DNA from: Caulobacter sp.
GTDB lineage: Bacteria > Pseudomonadota > Alphaproteobacteria > Caulobacterales > Caulobacteraceae
Assembly (NCBI GenBank): GCA_021741355.1
Contig: JAIOXZ010000023.1
Span: forward strand, 1 to 57,488
Length of the DNA stretch: 57,488 bases
Reading direction: 5' to 3'
Shown here one piece after another: positions 17,721-28,030 of the stretch (position 1 is its first letter; each line of letters begins with the position of its first letter). A model generated the notes under the pieces. It saw only the letters and a program-made list of their open reading frames with translations, was not told the origin of the DNA and did no database searches. The position numbers were made by a program, and so were the translations under genes.

Positions 17721-18059
17721 ATGCACTCGGTACTCTTCTACCAAACCCCCGCCGGCAACGAGATCATCAAGGACTGGCTGCGGTCGTTCGACAAGCCTGA
17801 CCGGGCGATCCTCGGCGAGGATCTGAAGACCGTTCAGTTCGGCTTTCCGATGGGATTGCCGCTGTGCCGGTCACTCGGACAGGGCCTTTGGGAAGTCCGC
17901 AGCAGCCTGACGAGCAATCGGGAGGCGCGGATGATCTTCTATCACGACAGCGATGCGGAGGCCCTCGTGGTGCTCCATGGCTTCGTGAAGAAGAGCCAGA
18001 AGACCCCCAGGGGCGAAATCGACATCGCGCTCAGGCGCAAACGGGAATTCAGCCCGTGA
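17721..18059 (+). CDS. higB: HigB-like toxin (phage-derived Gp49-like, RelE superfamily)
   Basis: A 112-residue protein with VLFYQTPAGNEIIKDWLRSF near the start, LGEDLKTVQFGFPMGLPLCR in the middle, and GLWEVRSSLTSNREARMIFY followed by VVLHGFVKKSQKTP. These are the hallmarks of the Gp49/HigB family, ribosome-associated mRNA interferases; WE-R and the HGF-KK-QKTP end are strongly conserved. It precedes its antitoxin by 14 bases, the typical higBA order (toxin first). The pair sits exactly between two copies of a structured repeat, suggesting acquisition as a cassette. Confidence 0.88.
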   Translation: MHSVLFYQTPAGNEIIKDWLRSFDKPDRAILGEDLKTVQFGFPMGLPLCRSLGQGLWEVRSSLTSNREARMIFYHDSDAEALVVLHGFVKKSQKTPRGEIDIALRRKREFSP

Positions 18060-18073
18060 AACAGGGAGGCCGG

Positions 18074-18370
18074 ATGGCCGACGTGAAGACCAGAGACCTT
18101 GCCGAGCTGGGCTCGCTCGACGACTTCCTGCGCGAGGAAGGCATCGCCGAAGAGGTTACCGCCCGGGCCGTGAAGCGCGTGATCGCGCTCCAGCTCCGCG
18201 AGGCGATGAAGGCGCGCAAGATGACCCAGGCCGCAATGGCCGAACAGATGGGCACCAGCCGCGCCCAGCTGGCCCGTGTGCTCGACCCGGAGGAATTCAA
18301 TGTGACGCTGGACACCCTGACGCGGGCCGCGCGGGTGCTGGGGCGGTCGCTGACGGTGGGGTTGGCTTAG
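18074..18370 (+). CDS. higA: HigA-like antitoxin (XRE family)
   Basis: A 98-residue protein. The N-terminal part (DLAELGSLDDFLREEGI) is followed by a helix-turn-helix: LREAMKARKMTQAAMAEQMG, then TSRAQLARVLDPEEFNVTLD. It should bind and neutralise the upstream toxin and repress their shared promoter. AGGGAGG at 18062-18068 supports the ATG at 18074; the longer frame from 17864 overlaps the toxin and is rejected. The stop is followed immediately by repeat copy B. Confidence 0.88.
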   Translation: MADVKTRDLAELGSLDDFLREEGIAEEVTARAVKRVIALQLREAMKARKMTQAAMAEQMGTSRAQLARVLDPEEFNVTLDTLTRAARVLGRSLTVGLA

Positions 18371-18655
18371 GACCCCTTCCCCCATCGAGGGGGAAGGGCA
18401 GGGTTGGGGGTGTCAGCGGGCAGGCGGTGACGGCGCCGAGCCCCTGGGCGCTCCTCGCCGCGCTGGAGCGGCCGCACCCCCATCCCCGACCCTTCCCCCA
18501 TCGAGGGGGAAGGGGGATCGCCGTTGATCTCATGCAGGCCAGCGTGCCGGACGGTCCGGGTTGGTCAAGGGCAGGCCCTGCGGGCCTGTCGCTCCGCGAC
18601 GCGCAGCGCCCTTGAGCAACCTGGCCCGCCCGGCGATCGTCTTGGCATGAGATGA
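18371..18655. repeat. Structured repeat block, copy B
   Basis: A second copy of the two-part block at 17304-17600. Hairpins CCCTTCCCCCATCGAGGGGG lie at 18374-18398 and 18490-18514, and the ATCTCATG...CATGAGAT palindrome is at 18527-18653. The spacer between the two hairpin arms differs completely from copy A, whereas the arms and the palindrome are nearly identical. That pattern is expected if structure is selected or if each part moves as a unit. Confidence 0.85.
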
Positions 18656-18768
18656 AGGGGGGGCTGGCTAGGCCGGTGAGGCCCTGCTTCCAACTCGCAT
18701 GTTTGAGTTATGAAAGGTGCGATGCAAGGCAGCGTTGTACTTGCCCGTGATCTGATGGAAAGGGAGCC

Positions 18769-19872
18769 ATGTCAGACAGCAACCCAATGCGATCTAAGGT
18801 ACCCGCCCTACGTATCGTACATCTTGGTGGGGGGCTTCGAGCCATCGACCTAAACCAGGATGAAGTCCTGGTGGGTGTTTCAGAGACCTATGTCTTCGCG
18901 CGTCTAAAGACCCCTCCTTACTCAGACCTCTATCGTCAACTGGAGACGATAGGGTTCCGGGTCATCGGAGTGGACTTTCTGACCAATCATGACCGCGTCG
19001 AACTCAGTCCTCCTGATTTCGAAGCGTTCTGTATGGGGTCCGGCTTCTACGCGATGGAAGGGGAGCGGGCTTGGAGTAGAGTTAGGCACGCGGCGGCGAA
19101 TGCGAAGAACTGGCGTGTAAAAGAACTCTCTGGGAAAATCCGCACTTATCTAAGGCTACTGCCGATGCGCCTTAGGGAGATAAGCGAGGCGTACAATTCC
19201 TGCCTTCGGCAAGCCGTTCTTATGCGAACTTCGGTCAAGATTGGTCACAACTTCTCCAATCAATGGACTGTCCACATCGACGCGGCAGTACATGCTTACC
19301 TTAGCGACGCCGGGGCGTTCAGGGACGTGCTTTCCGAATTTACTTGGCGCGTCATATTGGGTGAAGGCGACGGCGTAACGCGTCATTCAAAGCTAATTCG
19401 AAAGACCAATGCCGAAGCCAGCGACCTCCTAAGGTACATTCATGAAAGTTCGAGGGAAGGTGGTTGGCTTTTTCAACTCGGAGCGCTTCGAGATGAAGTT
19501 GTTCATGCGGCTCCGATAGCTGAGAGCCAAGAATTTCATTTCGGCCAGCTGCGGGCATTGGCAGGCGCAGAAAAGGACTACATCGCCACGCTTCACCTAG
19601 CGCTCCTGCAGGCCGACGGCTCCGTCAGGAGGCCCGAACGCCCGGATGGCGGGGATGGCTTGCCAATCAAGACATCTCTCGAGGCCTACCGACAATATGT
19701 GGAGACCGGAAGGGACGCACTTGCGGTGTGCGAGGGGTATCTCGTTGACCTCGTTAAACTTTCAGATCGGCTAAGACTGGAGTCAGGTCTGAAGGAAGAG
19801 GAAGTTGTGTTGACCGACAAGGATATCATCGGGCCGGTTGAGGTGTTCCCCCCTACAGCCTTCCCTTCCTGA
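18769..19872 (+). CDS. Unrecognised helical protein with an HEPN-like motif
   Basis: I do not recognise this 367-residue protein as a named family. The N-terminal 70 residues look alpha/beta (RIVHLGGGLRAIDL, EVLVGVSETYVFARL). Residues about 100-250 look mostly helical and end in LGALRDEVVHAAPI, where Arg241-Asp-Glu-Val-Val-His246 fits the R-x4-H motif of HEPN ribonuclease and nucleotidyl-transferase-linked domains. The C-terminal third is helical (AYRQYVETGRDALAVCEGYL). GC content and codon use are visibly lower than in neighbours (CTA, AGG, AGA, TTA codons), which suggests recent transfer. AAAGGGAG precedes the ATG. It lies between the higBA-repeat block and parDE, a setting that favours a defence or toxin role, but that is inference. 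Confidence 0.7.
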   Translation: MSDSNPMRSKVPALRIVHLGGGLRAIDLNQDEVLVGVSETYVFARLKTPPYSDLYRQLETIGFRVIGVDFLTNHDRVELSPPDFEAFCMGSGFYAMEGERAWSRVRHAAANAKNWRVKELSGKIRTYLRLLPMRLREISEAYNSCLRQAVLMRTSVKIGHNFSNQWTVHIDAAVHAYLSDAGAFRDVLSEFTWRVILGEGDGVTRHSKLIRKTNAEASDLLRYIHESSREGGWLFQLGALRDEVVHAAPIAESQEFHFGQLRALAGAEKDYIATLHLALLQADGSVRRPERPDGGDGLPIKTSLEAYRQYVETGRDALAVCEGYLVDLVKLSDRLRLESGLKEEEVVLTDKDIIGPVEVFPPTAFPS

Positions 19873-20077
19873 ACCCGGGGTAGAGGCGGTGATCGGCGGG
19901 CAAGTGCGGGTCGTCGCGGACGCCCGGGCGGCGCGGGTTCTCGGCGAGATCGGAGAAGGCCTGTTCCAGCAGGAGCCTGTAGCGGCGCCGCTGGAGGCTA
20001 CCGAACTGCTCGCCGCTTTGGGTCAAGGCGTTCGCCACGTCGCGGCGCGCAGACGCCGTGAAGCGGAGCGTTGTCAC
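19853..20077 (-). CDS. parE: ParE/RelE-type toxin, apparently truncated at the C-terminus
   Basis: 74 residues, MTTLRFTASARRDVANALTQ through RRRYRLLLEQAFSDLAENPRRPGV, matching the first two-thirds of ParE toxins that block gyrase. The usual end, with strands such as Y-LR-S and a final R-L-I/V-Y motif, is missing. The chain stops after HRLYPGFRKGRL, where full-length relatives have about 20-25 more residues. The stop overlaps by 20 bases the 3' end of the foreign-looking gene at 18769-19872, so insertion of that DNA may have removed the tail. The ATG overlaps the antitoxin stop by four bases. The toxin is probably weak or inactive. Confidence 0.7.
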   Translation of the reverse strand: MTTLRFTASARRDVANALTQSGEQFGSLQRRRYRLLLEQAFSDLAENPRRPGVRDDPHLPADHRLYPGFRKGRL

Positions 20078-20343
20078 CGGGGAGCGGGCGCCGGGTCCAG
20101 TTCGGCTTCGATCCGGTCGAGCCAGCCGCCGAGGTCGTCGACGGTTTCGAACCGGCCGGCCGCCATGTCGGCGACGCCTTCGCGCGCGAGCGCCTGGAAG
20201 CGCTCGATCCGGGCGGCTTCGGTTCTGAGCGCCGTCAGTCCGGCGCGAACCACGGCTTCCGCGTCCGGATAGGCGCCGGAGGCGATCTGGTCCTCGACAA
20301 AGCGGCCGAGGGGCGCATCGAGGGTGACTTTCAGCGCGGTCAT
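20074..20343 (-). CDS. parD: ParD-like antitoxin
   Basis: An 89-residue protein starting MTALKVTLDAPLGRFVEDQI followed by ASGAYPDAEAVVRAGLTALR. This is the ribbon-helix-helix DNA-binding module of ParD/CopG antitoxins. The C-terminal half (RFETVDDLGGWLDRIEAELD) would wrap the toxin. The frame is open from 20391, but the start at 20343 begins the conserved domain. It overlaps parE (ATGA), the classic antitoxin-first order. Confidence 0.85.
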   Translation of the reverse strand: MTALKVTLDAPLGRFVEDQIASGAYPDAEAVVRAGLTALRTEAARIERFQALAREGVADMAAGRFETVDDLGGWLDRIEAELDPAPAPR

Positions 20344-20390
20344 GGGGATCAGGCTACCACGGAAGCCGAAGGCGGGCCATTGCGGCGACA

Positions 20391-20440
20391 CCCCTCCACC
20401 ACGCTCCGCGTGGTCCCCCTCCCCACGGTGTGGGGAGGAT
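20391..20440. repeat. Half-copy of the CCTCCCC inverted repeat family
   Basis: CCCCTCCACCACGCTCCGCG then TGGTCCCCCTCCCCACGGTG and TGGGGAGGATTG: two adjoining hairpins, almost identical to the right arm of the element at 22850-22904. It lies just after the uvrB stop and before parD, and may act as a bidirectional transcript end. Confidence 0.75.
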
Positions 20441-20448
20441 TGTCGGGC

Positions 20449-22698
<2,250 letters not shown>

Positions 22699-22740
22699 GA
22701 ACAGGAAGGTAGGGCGGCGGCGGCGCGAAGGCTAGGGGCG

Positions 22741-22766
22741 CCTGCTGACAGGGGAGTGTCAGCAGG
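22741..22766. promoter_or_regulatory. Perfect inverted repeat upstream of uvrB
   Basis: CCTGCTGACA and TGTCAGCAGG flank a six-base GGGGAG loop, 42 bases upstream of the uvrB start and downstream of the protease gene. It could be an operator for uvrB or a transcript end for the protease gene. Twenty paired bases with no mismatch are unlikely to be chance. Confidence 0.55.
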
Positions 22767-22785
22767 GTGGCGGGATGAGCGCTAC

Positions 22786-22904
22786 GATCCTCCCCAGCTC
22801 TGCTGGGGAGGGGGACCGCCGGAGGCGGTGGAGGGGAGTCCGTGCACCGACTCCCCTCCACCACGCTCCGCGTGGTCCCCCTCCCCACGATGTGGGGAGG
22901 ATCG
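22786..22904. repeat. Paired inverted CCTCCCC repeat (full copy)
   Basis: Arm 1 (22786-22838, GATCCTCCCCAGCTCTGCTG to GGAGGGGAGT) and arm 2 (22850-22904, ACTCCCCTCCACCACGCTCC to GGGGAGGATC) face each other around GTGCACCG. Each arm contains its own smaller hairpins. The element fills the gap after the tricorn-like gene. Confidence 0.8.
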
Positions 22905-22912
22905 CAGCGCTC

Positions 22913-25900
22913 TTACTTCCCCAGCAACACCTTCACCGCCGCATCGAGCTGCGCATCCTTGCCGGTCCAGGTTTCGCCGAGGGGGCGGGCGACGTCGATG
23001 TCGACGGGGCGGGGGGTGCCCTCCATGTTCTGGCCGCGCAGGTCCTCGACGCGGATGAACGGCAGGCGCACCGAGGAGCCGTCGATCAGGCTGCGGGAGC
23101 CGGTGTAGATGATCCAGCCGGCCGTCGGCTTGCCGACCACCTTGCCGAGGCCGAGCGAGCGGTAGCCCTCGGTGAAGTCCTCGGCGTCGGACAGCGAGCT
23201 CTCGTTGATCACCAGCACCGTCGGCAGGCCGAGGGCCCGCTGGCCGAGGTTCTGGCGGCTGGGCACCGGGAAGCGGTCGCGGGCCGTCATCATCAGGTAG
23301 TTGCGGCGGGTGAAGACATCGAGCGCGTGGCCGTTGACGTAGCCGCCGTTGTTGTTGCGCAGGTCGATGACCACGCCCTGGCGGCCCTGGTTCTCGGCGT
23401 CGAGGTCGATGTAGAGCTGCTGCAGCGAGGCGTCGCCCATGTCGGCGATGTGGACGTAGCCGAGCTTGCCGCCGCTGACGCGTTCGACATAGGCGCGGCG
23501 GTCGGCGACCCACTGGCGGTAGATCAGGCCCGAGGCGACGCCGACCGAGACGGGCCGCACCACGGCCTCGCGGGTCTTCGCCGCCTCGCCAGCCGCGCCG
23601 ATGGTCAGGACCACCCGCTTGCCGGTCTGGCCGCGCATCACGCGGTCGAGGCTGACGCCGGGCGCGAGCCTTTCGCCGTTGACCGCGACCAGGGTCTCGC
23701 CCGGCTTGATGCTGCCTTCGATCGAGGCCGGGCCCAGGGTGATGACTTCCTTGATCAGCAGGCCCTTGCCGGCCTCGTAGGCCTCGCGGTCGAACCGCAG
23801 GCCGAGATCGCCGACCCGGCCCGGCGCGCTGCTGGCGTCGGGGCCGCGCATGCCGGTGTGGGAGGCGTTCAGCTCGCCGATCATCAGGTTGAGGATGCGC
23901 CGCAGCTCGTCGCCCGTGCGGGCGCCGGCGATGTAGGGGGCGAAGGTCGTCCGCATGGCCTTCCAGTCGGCGCCGTGGAACTTCGGGTCGTAGAAGCCGC
24001 GGTCGAGGATGCCCCAGACCTGGTCGAAGACGACCGTCTTCTCGGTGTCGAAGTCGACCTCCATCTCGGCGGTGACCGGCAGCGGCTTGGGCTTGGGGCT
24101 CTCGACCGGGGTCGAGATGACCGAACCGTCGTCGAGGTAGAACACTGACTTGGAGTCCGGGGTGAACACCGCCGCGCCCTTGGACTTGCGGCTGGAGGTC
24201 AGCTGGACGGGAACGGGCGGCTCCTTGGCCAGCTCATCCAGATTGAAGGTGTAGTAGTTGACCGCGCCGGCCTGGAAGGCGGCGAACAGCAGGGTCTTGC
24301 CGTCGGGGCTGATGATCGGGCCGCCGACATCCATGCCCAGCGGCAGGAACGAGGCGCGCTCGCGGATGCCCTCGAAGACGATCTTCACCGGCGGGACCGG
24401 CTTGGTCGCGGGCTTGGCCGGGGTCGCCGCGGCCTTGCCGGGTTTGGCGGGAGCGGGGACCGGCGCGGGCTCTTCGGCCAGCGGCGTGTCGGACGCCGGC
24501 GGCGTGGTCTCGGGGCTGCTCGGGGTGGGGCGGAACAGCTCGCGGAACGCGTCCTCGCGGTACTTGGGCGTGTTCGGCAGCAGGTCGATGCGCAGCAGGC
24601 GCGCCTCCTCGCTTCGCTGGCTGGTGTCGGTCAGGATGTACTTCCCGTCAGGCGACCAGGCGATGCGGCCGCCCGTCTGGCCGTTGGCGAGGAAGCTGAT
24701 CGGCCGGGCCGTGCCGCCGGCCGCGGGGATCACATGGATGTTGTCGAACGCCTTGCGGTCGGTGACCGTGAAGGCCAGCCAGCGGCTGTCGGGCGACCAG
24801 ACCGGCGTCCCGTCCTCGAACCCGCCCAGCGCGCCGCTGTAGATCGCGACGTCCTTCGCCACCCCGCCGTCACTGCCGAGGGTGATGACGCGCAGCTCCA
24901 GGCCGCCGCGGATGTAGGCGATCATCTTGCCGTCCGGCGACCAGGCCGGAACCGTGTTGCGGGCCGTCCCGGTCGTCAGGGCCCGCTCGACGCCCGTCGC
25001 GAAATCGTACTGGTAGAGGTTGGCCGACTGCCCGCGCTCCGAGACGTAGAGGAGGCGTTTGGAGTCCCGCGACCAGACCGGGTCGCGCTCGCGGCCGACC
25101 GTGCGGGTGACCCGCTGGGCCGGGCCGCCGTCCTTGGCCGTGGTGGCGAACAGCTCGCCGTGAGCGATCACCGCGATCTTCTTGCCGTCCGGCGACAGGA
25201 CCATGTCGTTGAAGTCGTTGAGGGTCAGGCGCGTTTCGCCCGAGGCGGCGGGAGCGCCCTGGAGGGAGACCGGCACCTGGGTCGCCTTGCCGGTCGCCGT
25301 GTCCAGCGACCAGATCGCGAAGCCGCGCTCGAAGACGATGGTCCTGCCGTCATAGGCGACCGTCGGCCACAGCAGCCGGCCGTCGGTGAAGCGGGTCACC
25401 TGCTCGGGCTTGCCGCCGAGCGTCAGCTTCCAGAGGTTCTCGGCGCCGCCCTCGTCGCTCATGTACCAGAGCGCGCCGCCGTCCGGCCGCCACATCGGCC
25501 AGGCGTGGCGGGCGCCGGACGGGAGCAGCTGCTGGTAGGGGGCGCCGGCCGCGATCGGCTTCAGCCACAGCTCGGTCTGGTCGATGTGGCTGCTGCCGTG
25601 ACGCCACCACTGGCCGTTGCTGATGCCCTTGGCCATCAGGGCGACGGACTTGCCGTCGGGCGAGGGCGCGCTCTGGAATTCGTTGAGATAGCGCTCGTTG
25701 CTGACCTCCAGCGGCACGCCGCCGGCGGCGCTGACGCGGAAGATGTCGCCCTGCCGCTGGACGTCGTTCACGCCCGAGGTGAAGTAGATCCACTGGCCGT
25801 CGCGCGACCAGCCGTCGAGCGCCTCGTTGGCGTCGGCATAGGTCAGCCGGGTGACCTTCCCGGTCGCCAGGGTCAGGATGTAGAGATTGGCCGCGCCGCT

Positions 25901-26182
25901 GCGGGTCGAGACGAAGGCCAGCCGCGTCCCGTCGGGCGAATACAGCGGCCGCGACTCGGTGGCCCGGTCAGTGACCAGCAGGCGGGCCTGGCCGCCCTTG
26001 CTCGGCACGGTCCAGATGTCGCCGCCCGAGGCGAAGGCGATCTCCGAGCCGTCCGGCGACAGCGCGGGTTCGGCCAGCGAGGGCAGCGGCGCGACCGGCT
26101 CGTTCGCCCCGGCCAGGGTCCAAGCGCCGCCGAGCAGAACAGCGGCCAGCAGGGCCAGAGCGGCCTTGATCCGGATGTGCAT
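22913..26182 (-). CDS. Tricorn-like S41 peptidase with beta-propeller and PDZ domains
   Basis: An exported or periplasmic protease of 1089 residues. The signal peptide is MHIRIKAALALLAAVLLGGA...LAGANE. Repeated WSPDGK/SPDG motifs with D-IW/NLY strands (residues about 40-640) form tricorn-type or TolB-like propeller blades. A Pro/Ala-rich linker (about 548-592) interrupts them. A PDZ domain follows (PASIEGSIKPGETLVAVNGE), then the S41 catalytic core with GKLGYVHIADMGD, IDLRNNNGGYVNGHALDVF and the nucleophile region VLVINESSLSDAEDF (Ser of LSDAED). It probably degrades peptides released by other proteases. The DUF418 gene lies 98 bases upstream on the same strand. Confidence 0.93.
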   Translation of the reverse strand: MHIRIKAALALLAAVLLGGAWTLAGANEPVAPLPSLAEPALSPDGSEIAFASGGDIWTVPSKGGQARLLVTDRATESRPLYSPDGTRLAFVSTRSGAANLYILTLATGKVTRLTYADANEALDGWSRDGQWIYFTSGVNDVQRQGDIFRVSAAGGVPLEVSNERYLNEFQSAPSPDGKSVALMAKGISNGQWWRHGSSHIDQTELWLKPIAAGAPYQQLLPSGARHAWPMWRPDGGALWYMSDEGGAENLWKLTLGGKPEQVTRFTDGRLLWPTVAYDGRTIVFERGFAIWSLDTATGKATQVPVSLQGAPAASGETRLTLNDFNDMVLSPDGKKIAVIAHGELFATTAKDGGPAQRVTRTVGRERDPVWSRDSKRLLYVSERGQSANLYQYDFATGVERALTTGTARNTVPAWSPDGKMIAYIRGGLELRVITLGSDGGVAKDVAIYSGALGGFEDGTPVWSPDSRWLAFTVTDRKAFDNIHVIPAAGGTARPISFLANGQTGGRIAWSPDGKYILTDTSQRSEEARLLRIDLLPNTPKYREDAFRELFRPTPSSPETTPPASDTPLAEEPAPVPAPAKPGKAAATPAKPATKPVPPVKIVFEGIRERASFLPLGMDVGGPIISPDGKTLLFAAFQAGAVNYYTFNLDELAKEPPVPVQLTSSRKSKGAAVFTPDSKSVFYLDDGSVISTPVESPKPKPLPVTAEMEVDFDTEKTVVFDQVWGILDRGFYDPKFHGADWKAMRTTFAPYIAGARTGDELRRILNLMIGELNASHTGMRGPDASSAPGRVGDLGLRFDREAYEAGKGLLIKEVITLGPASIEGSIKPGETLVAVNGERLAPGVSLDRVMRGQTGKRVVLTIGAAGEAAKTREAVVRPVSVGVASGLIYRQWVADRRAYVERVSGGKLGYVHIADMGDASLQQLYIDLDAENQGRQGVVIDLRNNNGGYVNGHALDVFTRRNYLMMTARDRFPVPSRQNLGQRALGLPTVLVINESSLSDAEDFTEGYRSLGLGKVVGKPTAGWIIYTGSRSLIDGSSVRLPFIRVEDLRGQNMEGTPRPVDIDVARPLGETWTGKDAQLDAAVKVLLGK

Positions 26183-26280
26183 GGAATTCCCCCTGGCCGC
26201 CGCGGCGGCAACTCAAACGCGTCCCCGGACCTTCGACATCGGGACCGGCTTTGACAAGAGGCGAGGGCGAGATTTGGGGG

Positions 26281-27468
26281 CTAGACCCGCATCGGCTGCC
26301 GGCGGCCCCAGGTCAGGCTGCGCCAGAGCCATTCCATCGGGCCGAAGCGGAATCGTCGCAACCAGACCACGGCGAACAGCGCCTCGCCGGTCATGATCAG
26401 TGCGGCGAGCAGCCACATCTGCGGCCAGCCGAGCTTGCCCCACAGGCCGAGGCCGAAGCCCGAGAAGATCAGCCCGCAGATCACGCTCTGGGCCAGGTAG
26501 CCGGTCAGGGCCACGCGGCCGAGCGCTGACAGCGGCCCGAACAGGAAGCGGGGCCGCCCGCCGCGCCAGGCGAGGTGAAACAGGCCGATCCAGCCGAGCG
26601 TCAGGGCCAGGCGGCCGACCTGATCGGTCAGGGCCGTCCAGGGCAGCTCGCCGCCGTTGTTGTTCCAGATCGCCCAGGTCTGGGCGGCATTGAGCAGCAG
26701 TCCGACGCCGAGGCCGACAAGCGCCAGCTGTCGATAGACCCGGAACCCGGCCTTGCCGTCGAGTACGCCGGTGCGGAGCAAGGCCATGCCGATCAGCATG
26801 AAGGTCCAGGCCTCGAGGATCCACCAGACGAAGGACGGATCGAGCGTCCAGTCCAGCGTCGTCGCCGACATCCAGGCCAGCACCGTCGGATAGTCGCCCA
26901 GGCGGATGGCCTGTTCGCCGATCCAGGCTTCGGAGGTCCGGGACAGCAGTTCGCCCGGCATCGCCGGCATGTTGGTCAGCAGCGACCAGACCGACACCAC
27001 CGCGAGGCCGCCGACGGCCAGCCGCAGCAGCGTCCTGGGCGTCGCCCGCGCGAACGGCAGCAGGGCGAAGGCGGCCAGGCCGTAGATCAGCAGGATGTCG
27101 CCCGGCCACAGTAGCAGGGTGCCGTTGATGACGCCGAACAGCACCAGCCAGCCCGAGCGGCGCAGGAAGGGGCCGCGCCGGCCGTCGCGCTCCCCCGCAT
27201 GGGTTTCGCGCAGGAACAGCAGCATCCCGGCGCCGAACAGCACCGAGAACAGGCCACGCATGGTCCCCTCGACCAGGGTCGTGGCGACGATCCAGACCTG
27301 CCAGTCGGGATCGCCCAGCGTCGGTGGACCGATCGGCCGGCTGGGATCGAGCGGTCCGCCGAAGCCGACGATGTTCATCAACAGGATGCCGATCAGGGCC
27401 ACGCCGCGCAGGGCGTCGATCGAGGCGATCCGGTCCGTGGGATCCACCGGCGCAGGGGAGGCGCTCAT
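26281..27468 (-). CDS. DUF418 family membrane protein
   Basis: A 395-residue inner-membrane protein with about ten hydrophobic helices. It starts MSASPAPVDPTDRIASIDAL followed by RGVALIGILLMNIVGF, the acyltransferase-like opening typical of DUF418/YeiB proteins. It ends with the DUF418 part (LGRVALTGYLAQSVICGLIF...PMEWLWRSLTWG). Family function is poorly known, possibly transport or acyl transfer. The ATG at 27468 overlaps the upstream DUF5990 stop by four bases (ATGA), so the longer frame to 27633 is rejected. Confidence 0.88.
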   Translation of the reverse strand: MSASPAPVDPTDRIASIDALRGVALIGILLMNIVGFGGPLDPSRPIGPPTLGDPDWQVWIVATTLVEGTMRGLFSVLFGAGMLLFLRETHAGERDGRRGPFLRRSGWLVLFGVINGTLLLWPGDILLIYGLAAFALLPFARATPRTLLRLAVGGLAVVSVWSLLTNMPAMPGELLSRTSEAWIGEQAIRLGDYPTVLAWMSATTLDWTLDPSFVWWILEAWTFMLIGMALLRTGVLDGKAGFRVYRQLALVGLGVGLLLNAAQTWAIWNNNGGELPWTALTDQVGRLALTLGWIGLFHLAWRGGRPRFLFGPLSALGRVALTGYLAQSVICGLIFSGFGLGLWGKLGWPQMWLLAALIMTGEALFAVVWLRRFRFGPMEWLWRSLTWGRRQPMRV

Positions 27469-27890
27469 GCCGCCGTGCGCCAGCCGCCGATCGGGCGCAC
27501 CGTGGCGCAGGCGGGCGTTCCGTCCTTGCCTGTGCCCGGGAAGCGGGCCTCCAGTCGGGCGCCGGTGCGGGCCGCCTCGCGGGCGAGGTCCTCGGGCAGA
27601 TCTTCGAACCAGACCTTGCCGCGTCGGGACCACGGGGAGCCATGCTGGCCGGCGCTGGCTCCGATGCGGAAATAGACGAACCGCCGGCCGCCCTGGTTCT
27701 TCACGAACGGCCCGAGGTAGCGCACGCCCTTGTGGTCCTCGACGAACCGGACGCTGACGTCCAGCGACAGGTCGCCGCCGTCCGACAGCACCTTGCCGAC
27801 CGGCAGGTCATCGCCTTCCTGCAGCGAATAGAGGACGCCCGCCGGCGGGGCGACGAGGGTGATGCGCAGGTTGAGGGTCTGGCCGGACAT
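27465..27890 (-). CDS. DUF5990 family protein
   Basis: A 141-residue cytosolic protein. LRITLVAPPAGVLYSLQEG, SVRF-----GVRYLGPFV, FVYFRIGASAGQ, WSRRGKVWFEDL and the end RFPGTGKDGTPACATVRPIG match what I recall of DUF5990 proteins. The function is unknown. It is translationally coupled to the DUF418 gene downstream, which is a useful hint that the two act together. Confidence 0.75.
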   Translation of the reverse strand: MSGQTLNLRITLVAPPAGVLYSLQEGDDLPVGKVLSDGGDLSLDVSVRFVEDHKGVRYLGPFVKNQGGRRFVYFRIGASAGQHGSPWSRRGKVWFEDLPEDLAREAARTGARLEARFPGTGKDGTPACATVRPIGGWRTAA

Positions 27891-28030
27891 CGCTGCACAC
27901 TACACGCCGCGCGGCGCTTGTCGCCCTGATGACAACCCGCTGTCAGCAGTCTGGGCTCGTAGGCTTTGTGGCTCGGGGGGATCGTCTAGAATGGCGACCC
28001 CGATTTCGCCTTCCCGCCAAAGGAGTTCGC

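Noticed and set aside
16161..20448. Prophage
   Set aside because: The region has a phage-derived Gp49-like toxin family member but no integrase, structural, packaging or lysis genes.
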